Notes under the pieces: generated by a model
What the model saw: only the letters and a program-made list of their open reading frames with translations
The model's database searches: none
Told to the model about the DNA's origin: nothing
Translations under genes and position numbers: made by a program
Shown: one piece after another, positions 31,787 through 43,391 of the stretch
Numbering within the stretch: position 1 is the stretch's first letter
Layout: the number at the start of each line of letters is the position of its first letter
Source: Methylobacterium sp. 2A
Lineage (GTDB): Bacteria; Pseudomonadota; Alphaproteobacteria; Rhizobiales; Beijerinckiaceae
Assembly: GCF_009806555.1 (NCBI RefSeq)
Contig: NZ_VUOK01000010.1
Location: 116,744 to 180,743, forward strand
DNA: 64,000 nt
Direction of reading: 5' to 3'

Positions 31787-32070
31787 ATCTCCGTCGGATG
31801 CGCCGGAGGCTCGACAGGTTTCGGACGGACGCGTTGCGGTTCTGCGTCAGGAACTTGCGCACGCTCAAAGAACTGCGCAAAGGAAGCACCCGTCCGCCTA
31901 CACAACGCCATGTGGTTTCCTCGTCGCCGCCCTGGCTTCCAGCCCGGCAGCCGGGCAGCGACATCCTGGATCTGGAGCCGATCTCGGTCGCCGTGCGACC
32001 GGCCACGGCCCCGGATCACACCGGCAGCGCGTCCGTCGAGCCGGCCACGCGCAATCAAGGACCTCGACGT

Positions 32071-33612
32071 TTGGGCAGTTCTCGCGCCAACCTCTTCCTC
32101 GCGCACAAAGCGGAGCAGCCCGTGCATGCCGCGCAATCCCCGGTCGCCATCATCGATATCGGTTCGAATTCGGTCCGGCTGGTCGCCTATGACGGCCTGA
32201 CCCGGGCGCCGACGCCGCTCTACAACGAGAAGGTCCTGTGCGGCCTCGGCCGCAACGTCCTCACCACCGGCCGGCTGAACGAGGAGGCGGTGGCCCGGGC
32301 GCTCGCCGCGCTGGCCCGGTTCCGGGTGCTGTGCGAGACGATGCGGGTCGGCCGTGTCTTCGTGCTGGCCACCGCGGCGGCCCGCGACGCGGAGAACGGC
32401 CCCGACTTCCTCCGCGCCGCGGAGGCGGCCTGCGGGCAGGAGATCCAGCTCCTCTCCGGCCGGCGCGAAGCGGAACTCTCGGCGATGGGCGTCATCTCCG
32501 GCTTTCACGCGCCGGACGGGGTGGTGGGCGACATGGGCGGCGGTTCGCTGGAACTCGTCGATGTCCGCGGCACCGTGGTCGGCCAGGGCGTGACCATGCC
32601 GCTCGGCGGCCTCGCCCTTCAGGATCTCTCCGGCGGCTCGGTGAAGAAGGCCGCCAAGATCGTGCGCGAGCACATGCGCAAGGCCGTGCCGCAGCTCGAA
32701 ACCCTGCGCGGCCGGACCTTCTACGCGGTCGGCGGCACGTGGCGGGCGCTGGCGCGGCTGCACATGGCGGCCCGCGGCTACCCGGTCCACGTGATGCACG
32801 GCTACACGGTCGAGCCGAACGACGAGCTGACCTTCCTGCAGCTCGTGGAGCAGACCGACGTCTCGCTGCTGCAGGACGTCGAGGCGATCTCCGAGGCGCG
32901 GCGTCCGCTCCTCGCCTATGGCGCGGTGGTGCTGGAGGAGATCATCCGGGTCGGCCGCCCGCGGGAGGTGGCGATCTCGGCCTCCGGCGTCCGGGAGGGC
33001 CTGCTGTTCGAGCAGCTCGACCGGGACGCCCGGCTGATCGACCCACTGCTCGCCTCGGCGGCGGAGCTCAACACCCTGCGCGCGCGGGCGCCCCGGCACG
33101 GCGAGGAGCTGATCGCCTGGACCGACCGGTTCGTGGCGACGCTGGACGGCCACGAGACCGCCGACGAACGCCGCCTGCGCCATGCGGGCTGCCTGCTTTC
33201 GGATGTCGGCTGGCGCGCCCATCCCGATTACCGCGATGAGCAGAGCATCGGGGCGATCCAGAACGCCGCGTTCGTGGGCGTCGATCACCCGGGCCGGGCC
33301 TATCTCGCCCTGGCGGTGTCGCTGCGGCACTCCGGGCTTGCGCCGGAGAAGGCCAATCCGATCCTGCGCGGCGTGGCGGGCTCCCGCCTGTTCGACCGGG
33401 CCAGGCTCCTCGGGGGGCTGCTGCGGATCGCGTTCCCGATCTCGGCCGGGATGGACGGGGTGCTGGGCCGGGCGCCGCTCACCGTCGAGGACGGGCGGGT
33501 GACCCTGCGGCTGCCGCGCGATTGGGAGGCCCTGAGCGGCGACCGTCTTCTGAACCGCGTCCGCGGCCTCGGCCGCGTCGTCGGCCTCGACGGTCGGGTC
33601 GAGATCGGCTGA
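32071..33612 (+). CDS. ppx: exopolyphosphatase, Ppx/GppA family
   Basis: The enzyme degrades polyphosphate (or pppGpp) from the chain end and so opposes the preceding ppk. From TTG 32071 it is 513 residues. It shows the actin-like ATPase fold motifs VAIIDIGSNSVRLVAYD, LATAAARDAENG, the glycine-rich GDMGGGSLELVD and YAVGGTWRALARLH, and ends with a helical domain. I chose the TTG because AAGGA lies 8 bases upstream and it gives the usual family length. The frame is open back to ATG 31798, only 11 bases after ppk, but the additional ~90 residues show no conserved feature. Confidence 0.92.
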   Translation: MGSSRANLFLAHKAEQPVHAAQSPVAIIDIGSNSVRLVAYDGLTRAPTPLYNEKVLCGLGRNVLTTGRLNEEAVARALAALARFRVLCETMRVGRVFVLATAAARDAENGPDFLRAAEAACGQEIQLLSGRREAELSAMGVISGFHAPDGVVGDMGGGSLELVDVRGTVVGQGVTMPLGGLALQDLSGGSVKKAAKIVREHMRKAVPQLETLRGRTFYAVGGTWRALARLHMAARGYPVHVMHGYTVEPNDELTFLQLVEQTDVSLLQDVEAISEARRPLLAYGAVVLEEIIRVGRPREVAISASGVREGLLFEQLDRDARLIDPLLASAAELNTLRARAPRHGEELIAWTDRFVATLDGHETADERRLRHAGCLLSDVGWRAHPDYRDEQSIGAIQNAAFVGVDHPGRAYLALAVSLRHSGLAPEKANPILRGVAGSRLFDRARLLGGLLRIAFPISAGMDGVLGRAPLTVEDGRVTLRLPRDWEALSGDRLLNRVRGLGRVVGLDGRVEIG

Positions 33613-33626
33613 GGCCGCGACGCGTT

Positions 33627-35072
33627 TCAGGCGGTCCGATCCGGGAAGATCGCCTTCCTGACCACGGCGTGGACGCCCCAGTTGCCGTCCACGACCTGCG
33701 TGATCCCGAAATCCACCGCCACCGACATCAGCGAGATCGCCTCGTCCTCGGTCAGCCCCTTCGCGTGCATCAGGAACTGGCGCATCTTGCGGAAGGCGTC
33801 GCGCATGGCGAGGTCGATCGACGATTTCTCGAAGATCGCCGCCTGGGCGTCCGGGCCGAGATCCCGCAGGTAATTCGGGTAGCTGAAGCCGGACAGGACC
33901 CAGTCGTCCTTCGTCTCGATCATCGGGAAGTCGAGGGCTTCCAGCGGCGAGCCGGGCAGATCGGCCTTCTTGTGCAGGACGAACTGGAACGTGCCGGTCA
34001 GCGAGCACTCGATCGCGGTCCCGCACAATTCGGAATCGCCCTGGCTGGCATGGGGATCGCCCACGGAGAACAGCGCCCCCGGCACCGCGACCGGGAAGTA
34101 GAGCGTCGCGCCCTTGCCGATCCGCCAATTGTCGATGTTGCCGCCGGTATAGCTCGGCGGGATCGTGTTGACCCGGTCGGCCTCGGCGGGGGCCACGCCG
34201 ATCGTGCCGAAATGCGGACGGATCGGCACGCGGATGCCCTTCAACACGTCGAAGGTCTTCTGCGTCTTGGCGTGATCCACCGGCAGGCCGGGATAGTCGA
34301 TGGTCGGGTGTTCGACCCCGAACGGATCGGTCACGCCCGGCCAGCGGAAGCTGTAGACCGCCCGCGCCCAGTCGCGCGCGCCGGTGGCATCGACCTCGTA
34401 GATCGTCACCACCTCCCGGGGTTTGTCGCCGGTGATCAGGTCCTTGTAGTGGAAGCCCCACCAGGCCGCCGCGTTGCTGCCGAAGGCGAGCCCCTTGTAT
34501 TTCGGGTTGGCGCTGGGGCGGGGCGCCACGTCGAGGATGCGGACCTCCAGCACGTCGCCGGGCTCGGCGTTGCGGATCGCGACAGGCCCGGTGCAGATGT
34601 GGACGCCGAGGCCGCCGCCGGGGCCGATCTTGGCGTCCATCGGTCCGGCACCGCGGGGCGAGACGCCCATCTTGTCCTTGGTCCACAGGTAGACGCTCTC
34701 CGCGCCCGGATCGCCCTGGATCATCCGCTCGGCATCGTCGCTCGCCTGATGGGTCAGCGTCTCGATGGTGACGAAGTCACCCGAGCCGATCTCGACCTGC
34801 GGTTTGAGGCTGCGGCTGAAGAAGCCCCAATGCACCGTGTCGGCGTTGGCGGGCAGGTGGTAATGCCCGGTCGCGGCAAACCCGGCGCTCGAAGCCTGGG
34901 CCAGGGCCGGGCTCACCAGCGAGGGGCCGCCGGCCGCGAAGGCTGCCGCCGCGGCGCCCGTGGCGGCGAAGCCGCTCTTCAGGAAGGCGCGCCGCTCCGG
35001 CTCAAGATCGCGTTTGAACCGGCGCCGGTGTTCGGCGAAGGCGTGGCAATTCGGGTCGTCGCCCTGGCACAT
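33627..35072 (-). CDS. Tat-exported acetamidase/formamidase family protein
   Basis: This is a probable amidase hydrolysing formamide or short amides to ammonia and the acid. The 481-residue protein has a twin-arginine signal (ERRAFLKSGFAATGAA followed by an Ala-rich stretch to ALAQAS). The FmdA/AmdA fold follows, with HYHLPANADTVHWGFFS, a GPGGGLGVHICTGP segment, the IPPSYTGGNIDNW loop and GDPHASQGDSELCGTAIE, the metal-site-like family signature. Export to the periplasm is unusual for formamidases; Tat-linked members of the family exist. The start is uncertain: ATG 35072 or TTG 35114. It converges on ppx with a 14-base gap. Confidence 0.88.
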   Translation of the reverse strand: MCQGDDPNCHAFAEHRRRFKRDLEPERRAFLKSGFAATGAAAAAFAAGGPSLVSPALAQASSAGFAATGHYHLPANADTVHWGFFSRSLKPQVEIGSGDFVTIETLTHQASDDAERMIQGDPGAESVYLWTKDKMGVSPRGAGPMDAKIGPGGGLGVHICTGPVAIRNAEPGDVLEVRILDVAPRPSANPKYKGLAFGSNAAAWWGFHYKDLITGDKPREVVTIYEVDATGARDWARAVYSFRWPGVTDPFGVEHPTIDYPGLPVDHAKTQKTFDVLKGIRVPIRPHFGTIGVAPAEADRVNTIPPSYTGGNIDNWRIGKGATLYFPVAVPGALFSVGDPHASQGDSELCGTAIECSLTGTFQFVLHKKADLPGSPLEALDFPMIETKDDWVLSGFSYPNYLRDLGPDAQAAIFEKSSIDLAMRDAFRKMRQFLMHAKGLTEDEAISLMSVAVDFGITQVVDGNWGVHAVVRKAIFPDRTA

Positions 35073-35153
35073 GATGTCCGCATCCGGTGGTTGCGTTTTC
35101 CCGGACGCGGCCAAGCAATTCGACGGCCACGCGTGCGGCCGCCGCAGGTCTCC

Positions 35154-37481
35154 TCACTCGGAAATCATCCCGGCCCCGGCCTCCTCGGCCTTCGGCGGCG
35201 GCGCGTCGGCCTGCGCCTCGACCACCGCGGCGGCCGTGACGTTGACGATGCCGCGCGCGGTCACCGACGGCGTCAGGATGTGGGCGGGCTTGGCCGGTCC
35301 GATCAGCAGGGGGCCGACCGGCAGGGCGTCCGCCATCACCTTCGCGAACTGGAACGCGATGTTGGCCGCATCGAGGTTCGGGAAGATCAGGACGTTCGCC
35401 GCCCCCTTGAGGCGCGAGCCCGGCAGCACCCGGTCGCGCACCATCTCGGAGAGAGCCGAATCCGCCTGCATCTCGCCATCGACCATCAGCTCCGGATCGC
35501 GCCTCTGCAGGAGCGCGAGGGCGTCCCGCATCTTCATGGCGGAGGCCGAATCCGACTGGCCGAAATCCGAGTGGCTGAGCAGCGCGATCTTCGGGGTCAT
35601 CCCGAAGCGGCTGACATGCCCGGCGCAGGCCTGCGCCACGTCGGCGATCTCCTCCGCGGTGGGGTTCGGCCGGACATGGGTATCGGCCAGGAAGTAGGCG
35701 CCGTTATGCGTCACCACGAGGCTCACGGCGGCGCATTGCTCGACGCCCGGCGCCAAGCCGATCACGTCGCGGATGATGCGCAGCCGCGTCTCGAACCGCC
35801 CTTCGAGGCCGCAGATCAGCGCATCGGCCTCGCCCCGGCGGACCGCGATGGCGCCGATCACGGTGTTGTTGGTACGCACCAGCGTCCGGGCCGCGTCCGG
35901 GGTGATGCCGCGCCGGCCCGCCACGTCCAGGTAGGTCTGGACATAGGCGCGGTAGCGCGGATCGTCCTCGGGATCGATCAGCTCGAAGTCCCGGCCGTGC
36001 TCGATCGACAGGCCGAAGCGCTTGAGGCGGGTCTCCACCACCCGCGGGCGCCCGACCAGGATCGGATAGGCGACCTTGTCCTCGACGATCGCCTGCACGG
36101 CGCGCAGCACGCGCTCGTCCTCGCCCTCGGCGTAGATCACCCGCTTGGGATCGGCCTTCGCCTTGGAGAAGAGCGGCTTCATGATTAGGCCGGACCGGTG
36201 CACGAACCGGTCGAGGCTCTCGACATAGGCGTCGAGATCCTGAAGCGGCCGGCCGGCCACGCCCGAATCCATCGCGGCCTTGGCGACCGCCGGGGCGATG
36301 CGCAGGATCAGGCGCGGATCGAACGGGCTCGGGATCAGCGATTTCGGCCCGAACGGCCGTGCCTCGCCATCGTAGGCCCGCGCCACCACGTCGGAAGTCG
36401 TCTCGTGGGCGAGGCCGGCGATCGCCTTGACGGCGGCCTTCTTCATCTCCTCGTTGATCTTGTGCGCGCCGACATCCAGCGCGCCGCGGAAGATGTAGGG
36501 GAAGCACAGGACGTTGTTGACCTGGTTCGGGAAATCCGACCGGCCGGTGCAGATCATCGCGTCCGGCCGCTCCTTCTCGGCCAGATCCGGCATGATCTCC
36601 GGATAGGGGTTGGCCAGCGCCATGATCAGCGGCTTCTCGGCCATCTCCTTGAGCAGTTCCGGCTTCAGCACGCCGCCGGCCGAAAGGCCGATGAATACGT
36701 CCGCCCCCGGGATCACCTCGGCGAGCGTGCGCTTGTCGGTCTCCTGGGCGTAGACGTCCTTCCAGCGGTCCATCAGCTCCGGGCGGCCCTTGTAGACCAC
36801 GCCCTTGATGTCGGTGACCGTGATGTTCTCGCGGGTCGCGCCGAGCGACACGAGCAGGTTGAGGCAGGCAAGCGCCGCCGCGCCCGCCCCGGAGGTGACG
36901 ATCCGGACGTCGGAGAGGTTCTTGCCGGCGAGCTCCAACCCGTTGAGGACGGCCGCCGCCACGATGATCGCGGTGCCGTGCTGGTCGTCGTGGAAGACCG
37001 GGATGTTCATCCGGGCCCGGCACTGCTCCTCCACCTCGAAGCATTCCGGCGCCTTGATGTCCTCCAGGTTGATGCCGCCGAAGGTCGGCTCAAGGGCGCA
37101 GACCACGTCCACGAGCTTCGACACGTCCTTCTGGTCGACCTCGATGTCGAACACGTCGATGCCGGCGAATTTCTTGAACAGGACGGCCTTGCCCTCCATC
37201 ACGGGCTTGGAGGCCAGCGGGCCGATATCGCCGAGGCCGAGCACGGCCGTGCCGTTGGTGAGCACCGCCACGAGGTTCTGGCGGACCGTGAGGTTGGCGG
37301 CCTCCTGCGGGTCGTCGTGGATCGCCATGCAGGCGGCGCCGACGCCGGGCGTGTAGGCCAGGGCGAGGTCGCGCTGGTTGCCGAGCGGCTTGGTCGCCTG
37401 GATCTCGAGCTTTCCGGGCTTGGGCAGGCGGTGGTAGACGAGCGCCCCGGCCTTGAGGTCCTCGGACATGTTATCGGCCAT
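35154..37481 (-). CDS. maeB: NADP-dependent malic enzyme with phosphotransacetylase-like domain
   Basis: The enzyme decarboxylates malate to pyruvate, yielding NADPH. The 775-residue protein has an N-terminal malic enzyme domain (about 1-420) with [15 protein letters not shown], the metal/active-site [11 protein letters not shown], a Rossmann segment [17 protein letters not shown], and [19 protein letters not shown]-terminal phosphotransacetylase-like domain follows (about 430-765: [17 protein letters not shown]). In characterised rhizobial enzymes this second domain is regulatory and lacks transacetylase activity. It is divergent from the acetyltransferase gene by 66 bases. Confidence 0.96.
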   Translation of the reverse strand: MADNMSEDLKAGALVYHRLPKPGKLEIQATKPLGNQRDLALAYTPGVGAACMAIHDDPQEAANLTVRQNLVAVLTNGTAVLGLGDIGPLASKPVMEGKAVLFKKFAGIDVFDIEVDQKDVSKLVDVVCALEPTFGGINLEDIKAPECFEVEEQCRARMNIPVFHDDQHGTAIIVAAAVLNGLELAGKNLSDVRIVTSGAGAAALACLNLLVSLGATRENITVTDIKGVVYKGRPELMDRWKDVYAQETDKRTLAEVIPGADVFIGLSAGGVLKPELLKEMAEKPLIMALANPYPEIMPDLAEKERPDAMICTGRSDFPNQVNNVLCFPYIFRGALDVGAHKINEEMKKAAVKAIAGLAHETTSDVVARAYDGEARPFGPKSLIPSPFDPRLILRIAPAVAKAAMDSGVAGRPLQDLDAYVESLDRFVHRSGLIMKPLFSKAKADPKRVIYAEGEDERVLRAVQAIVEDKVAYPILVGRPRVVETRLKRFGLSIEHGRDFELIDPEDDPRYRAYVQTYLDVAGRRGITPDAARTLVRTNNTVIGAIAVRRGEADALICGLEGRFETRLRIIRDVIGLAPGVEQCAAVSLVVTHNGAYFLADTHVRPNPTAEEIADVAQACAGHVSRFGMTPKIALLSHSDFGQSDSASAMKMRDALALLQRRDPELMVDGEMQADSALSEMVRDRVLPGSRLKGAANVLIFPNLDAANIAFQFAKVMADALPVGPLLIGPAKPAHILTPSVTARGIVNVTAAAVVEAQADAPPPKAEEAGAGMISE

Positions 37482-37547
37482 CGCCCACGCTCCCGCTCAC
37501 CTTTTTCACCGAGGACGACGCGACCGCACAGCGCGCGGGCTCGCGTC

Positions 37548-38177
37548 ATGACCGGTCTGTTGCACCGGCTGCGCAGGGGGCGCAACCCGAACAACGAGAC
37601 CCGGCTCCATCTCGCCAAGCTGGCGAGGGCCTACGGCTTCTCCATAGGCGCCTACTCGTACGGGCGTCCAAAGGTCCGGTTCCCCGAGAGCGGGCGGCGG
37701 CTGACGATCGGCCGCTATTGTTCCATCGCCGACAAAGTCGAGATCCTGCTCGGCGGCGATCACCGGCTGGACTGGGTGTCCACCTATCCGTTCGCCGCGA
37801 TGCGCGGGCTGTTCCCGGACGCGCGGGCGCCGGAGGACTTCCATGCATCCCGGGGCGACGTGACGATCGGGCACGATGTCTGGCTGGGCTCGGGCTGCAT
37901 GATCCTCTCGGGCGTCACGATCGGCCACGGGGCCGTGGTGGCGGCCCGCGCCGTGGTGACCCGCGATGTGCCCGCCTACGCGGTGGTGGCGGGCAATCCG
38001 GCGCGGGTGGTGCGGCACCGGTTCGACGCCGCGACCGTTGAGGCCCTGCTGGCGGCGGCGTGGTGGGACCTGCCGCACGCCGACGTGACGCGGCTCGTGC
38101 CGCTGCTGCAGGGCGGCGACGCGGCTGGCCTCATCGCGGCCATGGACGCCGTTGCGGGCGGCCAGGGGATTGCGTAA
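37548..38177 (+). CDS. CatB-like hexapeptide acetyltransferase
   Basis: This is a 209-residue left-handed beta-helix acyltransferase. Hexapeptide repeats are visible in RRLTIGRYCSIADKVEILLGG and IGHDVWLGSGCMILSGVTIGHGAVVAARAVVTRDV. The catalytic-type His lies in GGDHRLDWVSTYPF, and the AVVAGNPARVVRHRF ending is typical of xenobiotic/virginiamycin-type (CatB) and polysaccharide O-acetyltransferases. The start is ATG 37548 (MTGLLHRL); a much longer frame upstream is a shadow of maeB. The acceptor is unknown. Confidence 0.88.
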   Translation: MTGLLHRLRRGRNPNNETRLHLAKLARAYGFSIGAYSYGRPKVRFPESGRRLTIGRYCSIADKVEILLGGDHRLDWVSTYPFAAMRGLFPDARAPEDFHASRGDVTIGHDVWLGSGCMILSGVTIGHGAVVAARAVVTRDVPAYAVVAGNPARVVRHRFDAATVEALLAAAWWDLPHADVTRLVPLLQGGDAAGLIAAMDAVAGGQGIA

Positions 38178-38222
38178 TCCGCTGCCCACTTTTGCCGCTC
38201 ACGCTCACTCCGGAGCCCGACC

Positions 38223-38477
38223 ATGTCCGACCCCGCGCTGCCCGACCGCCTCTCGGTCAACCCGAACAGCCCGTATTACGACGCGGCCCTGCTGGAGCGC
38301 GGCGTCGGCATCCGCTTCAAGGGCGTCGAGAAGACCAACGTCGAGGAATATTGCGTCAGCGAGGGCTGGGTGCGCCTCTCGGCCGGCAAGACCCTCGACC
38401 GCGCCGGCAACCCGATGACGGTGAAGCTGAAGGGCCCGGTGGAGCCCTACCTGCGCGAGCCTGCCTCCGAGGCCTGA
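38223..38477 (+). CDS. DUF3297 family protein
   Basis: This is an 84-residue cytoplasmic protein matching DUF3297: PDRLSVNPNSPYYDAALLERGVGIRFKG, then VEEYCVSEGWVRLSAGKTLDRAGNPMTVK and a short acidic tail. Function is unknown; the family is widespread in proteobacteria. The 3' end overlaps the convergent hypothetical gene by 31 bases. The start is ATG 38223, 45 bases after the acetyltransferase stop. Confidence 0.88.
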   Translation: MSDPALPDRLSVNPNSPYYDAALLERGVGIRFKGVEKTNVEEYCVSEGWVRLSAGKTLDRAGNPMTVKLKGPVEPYLREPASEA

Positions 38478-38767
38478 TCGGCCTTCCGGGCGAGCGAGGC
38501 GCGGAAGTTGCGGACGGCGTCCGCCACCAGCGCCTTGATCTGCTCCGCAGAGCGCGGCTCGTCGATGACGAGGCTCGCCAGGATGTCGGTGCGCCGGGCG
38601 CGCTGCTTGGCGGTGCGGGCATGGTTCGACAGGCGCAGGTGCCACGGGCAGTCGGCCGGCCTGAGATAGAGGCTGTCGCCGCGCTCGTTGCGCGCGACGA
38701 CCGTGAAGCCGTGAGACTCCAGAAGCCGGACCGCCAGATCAAAGGCGGCCGGAGGCGCCGGGGCCAT
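38447..38767 (-). CDS. conserved-looking hypothetical protein after an HTH gene
   Basis: This is a 106-residue soluble protein: FDLAVRLLESHGFTVVARNERGDSLYLR, then PADCPWHLRLSNHARTAKQRARR, a helical ALVADAVRNFRASLARK and an unstructured tail. It reads like a small alpha/beta domain, not a shadow, and has normal codon structure. No family is recognised. It follows the HTH protein gene by 21 bases on the same strand, so the two likely form an operon; a toxin-antitoxin-like or regulator-effector relation is possible but unproven. Confidence 0.65.
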   Translation of the reverse strand: MAPAPPAAFDLAVRLLESHGFTVVARNERGDSLYLRPADCPWHLRLSNHARTAKQRARRTDILASLVIDEPRSAEQIKALVADAVRNFRASLARKADQASEAGSRR

Positions 38768-38788
38768 CGCAGTATTTCTCTAACGGGC

Positions 38789-39163
38789 TCAAGCCACCAA
38801 GTCGTCGAGATCGACACCGAGAGCCTCGGCGATCTTGCGATACGTGCCAACTGTGCCCTCTCGGGTGCCGGCCTCGATCTGAGATATCTCGGACAGCGTG
38901 ATGTCCGCCCGTTGCGCAAGGGCTTCTGCCTCAAGGCCCCGGTGCTCGCGCCAGACGCGGATACGGTTCTCACCAGCAAGCAGGCGGTCCACCACGGCGC
39001 CGGGGACGAATTCTTCGTCCCCGGCATCGAAACGACGCCGGAAGGCGGCGACAGCAGCCCGGTCGGCCCCGTCCTCGGCGGCTTCCAGAAGCGCCGTGTA
39101 GGCGGATTCGGATAGGACGATCAGCCGCTCGCCCGACGGGGTGACAATGGTTTGAACAGCCAT
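38789..39163 (-). CDS. HTH (Cro/C1-type) DNA-binding protein, antitoxin-like
   Basis: This is a 124-residue protein with two parts. The N-terminal strand-helix segment (MAVQTIVTPSGERLIVLSES, then EYxALLEAAED-like YTALLEAAEDGADRAAV) resembles Phd-type dimerisation arms. The C-terminal XRE helix-turn-helix (about 70-124) has WREHRGLEAEALAQRADI, SEISQIEAGTREGTVGTYRKIAEALGV. Such proteins often act as autoregulating antitoxins or repressors. It is the first gene of a pair with the 106-residue protein 21 bases downstream. The start at ATG 39163 gives the conserved N-terminal arm; longer frames upstream are low-complexity Arg-rich. Confidence 0.85.
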   Translation of the reverse strand: MAVQTIVTPSGERLIVLSESAYTALLEAAEDGADRAAVAAFRRRFDAGDEEFVPGAVVDRLLAGENRIRVWREHRGLEAEALAQRADITLSEISQIEAGTREGTVGTYRKIAEALGVDLDDLVA

Positions 39164-39443
39164 TGCAGGGCATCCAGTCCTTTCTCGACCGTGCGGGATC
39201 GGGCGCCTCCGGCTCCTGACCCGCGCCCTTTCCCGGACAGGTGGAGCGACAGCGGAACCTGATCCGGGACCTAGCACGAAAAGCGCCGCGTCAGCGGCAC
39301 AGGTTAATCCAGATCGACGCTTCGCGACGTTTTGCGCTGGATCCCAGGTCGCATTCCGCTGGCGCTGCATGCGCCCGGGAAAAGGTCAGTGCGCGAACGA
39401 AGGCCGTGGTCGCCCGCGTTTCGATCGCTGTGCATGCCGACGT

Positions 39444-40517
39444 TCACGGCCCCGCCGGCTCGATCGTACCGAGGCGGCGCCGCCCCAGCGCCTTGGCCTT
39501 GAGCGCCAGGGCCGGCCGCTCGATCCCGTACCAGGACAGGGCCGCCACCGGCAGCGTCACGGCGAGGGCGGGCGCCAGCAGCGCGGGCCCAGACATCTGC
39601 GGCCACAGGGCGTGCAGACTCTGCTGGATCGGCCAGCCGTAGAGATAGACCCCGTAGGACAGATCGGCGGGCGGATCGAACAATCCGCGCGCCAGGGGCT
39701 CGAGGGCGAGCCAGACCACGCCGTAGGCCTCCGCCAGGAACAGCAGGGCCGGATAGGCCGGCGTCCGGGCGAGCACGAAGGCCCCGAAGGCGAGGCAGGC
39801 CAGGGCGGCACCGGAGATCCGCAAACGCTCGCGCCACAAATAGAGGCAGGCGCCGGCCGCGAAGATCAGGGGCAGGCGCAGGGCGGTCTCGGTGCCCTTG
39901 GGCAGGTTGGAACCCCGAAGCCCCCCCACGATGGCCAGCGCCAGCGCGAGCCCGGCGACGATCGCCAGGGCCGACCAGCGCCGCCGCAGCAGACCGCATA
40001 GGGCGGCGGCGAGGACGCCGAGATAGCACAGCACTTCGTATTTCAGCGTCCAGACCGTGCCGAGGGGCGCCCGGTACGGGTTGGACTCGAACACGCCGGG
40101 GAGGGCGGCGTTGCTCTTGAAGGTCGTCAGCGTCCCGCGGATGAACGACCACAGGTGCGGATCGCGCCAGTACTCGAAGACGGGCAGGCGGGTCAGCACG
40201 GCGCCGAGGCCGAGCGACACGACGAGGGTCGCGGCCGCCAGCCCGGGCAGGATCCGTAAGCTGCGGGCCAGCACGTAGTCGCGCATCCCGCGCCGCTCGC
40301 AGCTCATGGTCACGAGGAAGCCCGAGACGGCGAAGAAGCCGTTCACTGCGTGCTCGCCCAGCGTGTAGCCGGTGAGCCGGGCCAGGGGCTCGTCGCCGGC
40401 GGCTCCGGTCGCGACGCTGAAGGCGTGCGACACCACCACGGCGAGGGCCAGGGCCAGCCGCAGCCCGGTGAAGCCGTTGCGCCCGCCGAGGGCGGCGGAG
40501 ATGGTCGGCGCACTCAT
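39444..40517 (-). CDS. OafA/YrhL-type membrane acyltransferase
   Basis: This is a 357-residue inner-membrane acyltransferase 3 family protein with about ten hydrophobic helices. Family marks are NGFTGLRLALALAVVVSHAF with the conserved Arg and His near residues 20-32, GFFAVSGFLVTMSCERR, and LGTVWTLKYEVLCYL in the middle. It probably acylates an exported polysaccharide or lipid. The start at ATG 40517 overlaps the stop of the glycosyltransferase gene upstream (40514-40517), so the two act as a unit in surface glycan synthesis. Confidence 0.92.
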   Translation of the reverse strand: MSAPTISAALGGRNGFTGLRLALALAVVVSHAFSVATGAAGDEPLARLTGYTLGEHAVNGFFAVSGFLVTMSCERRGMRDYVLARSLRILPGLAAATLVVSLGLGAVLTRLPVFEYWRDPHLWSFIRGTLTTFKSNAALPGVFESNPYRAPLGTVWTLKYEVLCYLGVLAAALCGLLRRRWSALAIVAGLALALAIVGGLRGSNLPKGTETALRLPLIFAAGACLYLWRERLRISGAALACLAFGAFVLARTPAYPALLFLAEAYGVVWLALEPLARGLFDPPADLSYGVYLYGWPIQQSLHALWPQMSGPALLAPALAVTLPVAALSWYGIERPALALKAKALGRRRLGTIEPAGP

Positions 40518-41386
40518 CCGGGCAGGCCCTCGCGGGCGAGCGCGGTCCGGCCGCGCAGGAAGGCGAGGGCGCCGGCTGTCGAGCCGCCATAGCGCTCCAG
40601 CCCGCTCCGGCGCAGCACCAGGGCCGAGAGCAGCGCCTTCGGCAGGTTGGTCAGCAGGGTCGCGAGGCTCGGATCGGGCAGGCCGTATTTGCGGCTCACA
40701 TAGGCCCGCGACCACGCCTGATGCCAGCGGGTGCGGAACACGCGGCCCCGCTCCGGCGCCGAGGAGCGGCCGCGGCCGTGCAGCGCCTCGGCGGCGTGGA
40801 CATGGATCAGCGCCCGCCCGGCCTCGGCGATGCGCCGGCACAGGTCGTCGTCCTCGTAGAACAGGAAGATCCGCTCGTCGAAGCCGCCGAGGTCCAGGAA
40901 CAGGCGGCGCGGCATCATCAGGCAGGCCCCGGAGAGGAACGGCGCGCAGGCATCCCCCTGCGGCAGCGCGAGCCGGCCGCCGGGATTGGTCAGATAGGGC
41001 GCAAGCAGCGAGCGCGCCTGGAAGAAGAAGCGCCCGTCGGGCTCGACCAGCCGCGGCGCCAGGAGGCCCGCATCCGGCCAGGTCCGCGCCGCCGTCAGCA
41101 AAGCGTCAACCGCACCCGGCCGCAGGATCACGTCCGGGTTGACGATCAGCACGTGCTCCGCGGTCTCCGCGGCCCGGACGCCCCGGTTGTTGGCGCGGCC
41201 ATAGCCCTCGTTGCGGGCGTTGCGGATCACCCGCGCGCCGGCCTCCTCCGCGACGGCCACGGAGGCATCCCGGCTGGCGTTATCGACCACGATCGCCGGC
41301 ACGTGCTGGCCGGCGAGCGCCGCGAGGCAGGCGGGCAGCGCCGCCGCGCTGTCATGCGCGACGACGATCGCGACGAGGCGCGGCAC
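40514..41386 (-). CDS. family 2 glycosyltransferase (rhamnosyltransferase-like)
   Basis: This is a 290-residue GT-A fold enzyme: VAIVVAHDSAAALPACLAALAGQ at the N-terminus, VVDNASRDASV, NEGYGRANNRG, the NPDV metal-site motif (VLIVNPDVILRPGAV), PFLSGACLMMPRR and the acceptor-side GGFDERIFLFYEDDDLCRRI. These are typical of dTDP-rhamnose-type transferases. The stop overlaps the start of the acyltransferase gene. aspS lies 13 bases upstream on the same strand, so read-through from aspS is possible. Donor and acceptor sugars are not known. Confidence 0.92.
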   Translation of the reverse strand: MPRLVAIVVAHDSAAALPACLAALAGQHVPAIVVDNASRDASVAVAEEAGARVIRNARNEGYGRANNRGVRAAETAEHVLIVNPDVILRPGAVDALLTAARTWPDAGLLAPRLVEPDGRFFFQARSLLAPYLTNPGGRLALPQGDACAPFLSGACLMMPRRLFLDLGGFDERIFLFYEDDDLCRRIAEAGRALIHVHAAEALHGRGRSSAPERGRVFRTRWHQAWSRAYVSRKYGLPDPSLATLLTNLPKALLSALVLRRSGLERYGGSTAGALAFLRGRTALAREGLPG

Positions 41387-41399
41387 TGCGCGGCCGGGC

Positions 41400-43277
<1,878 letters not shown>

Positions 43278-43391
43278 TCACGCGAGGCCCCCCAAGTCAA
43301 GCGCAGCGTCAGGCGCGGCCCGCGCCGGGTCCCGTCGCGAACCGCCTCCGCGGGCGCGGCCGGACTACCGGATAGGGCCGGCAATCCCCAT

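Noticed and set aside
31798..32070. N-terminal extension of Ppx to the ATG at 31798
   Set aside because: About 90 residues without conserved features; the TTG at 32071 has a better ribosome site and gives the family length. Kept as an alternative only.
31783..34686. Minus-strand frame of 967 codons opposite ppx and overlapping the amidase gene
   Set aside because: Arg/Ala/Gly-rich shadow of genes on both strands; no domain pattern.
38447..39163. Classical type II toxin-antitoxin module
   Set aside because: The second protein does not match a known toxin family by eye and the antitoxin-like HTH gene is first; reported only as a pair of interest.
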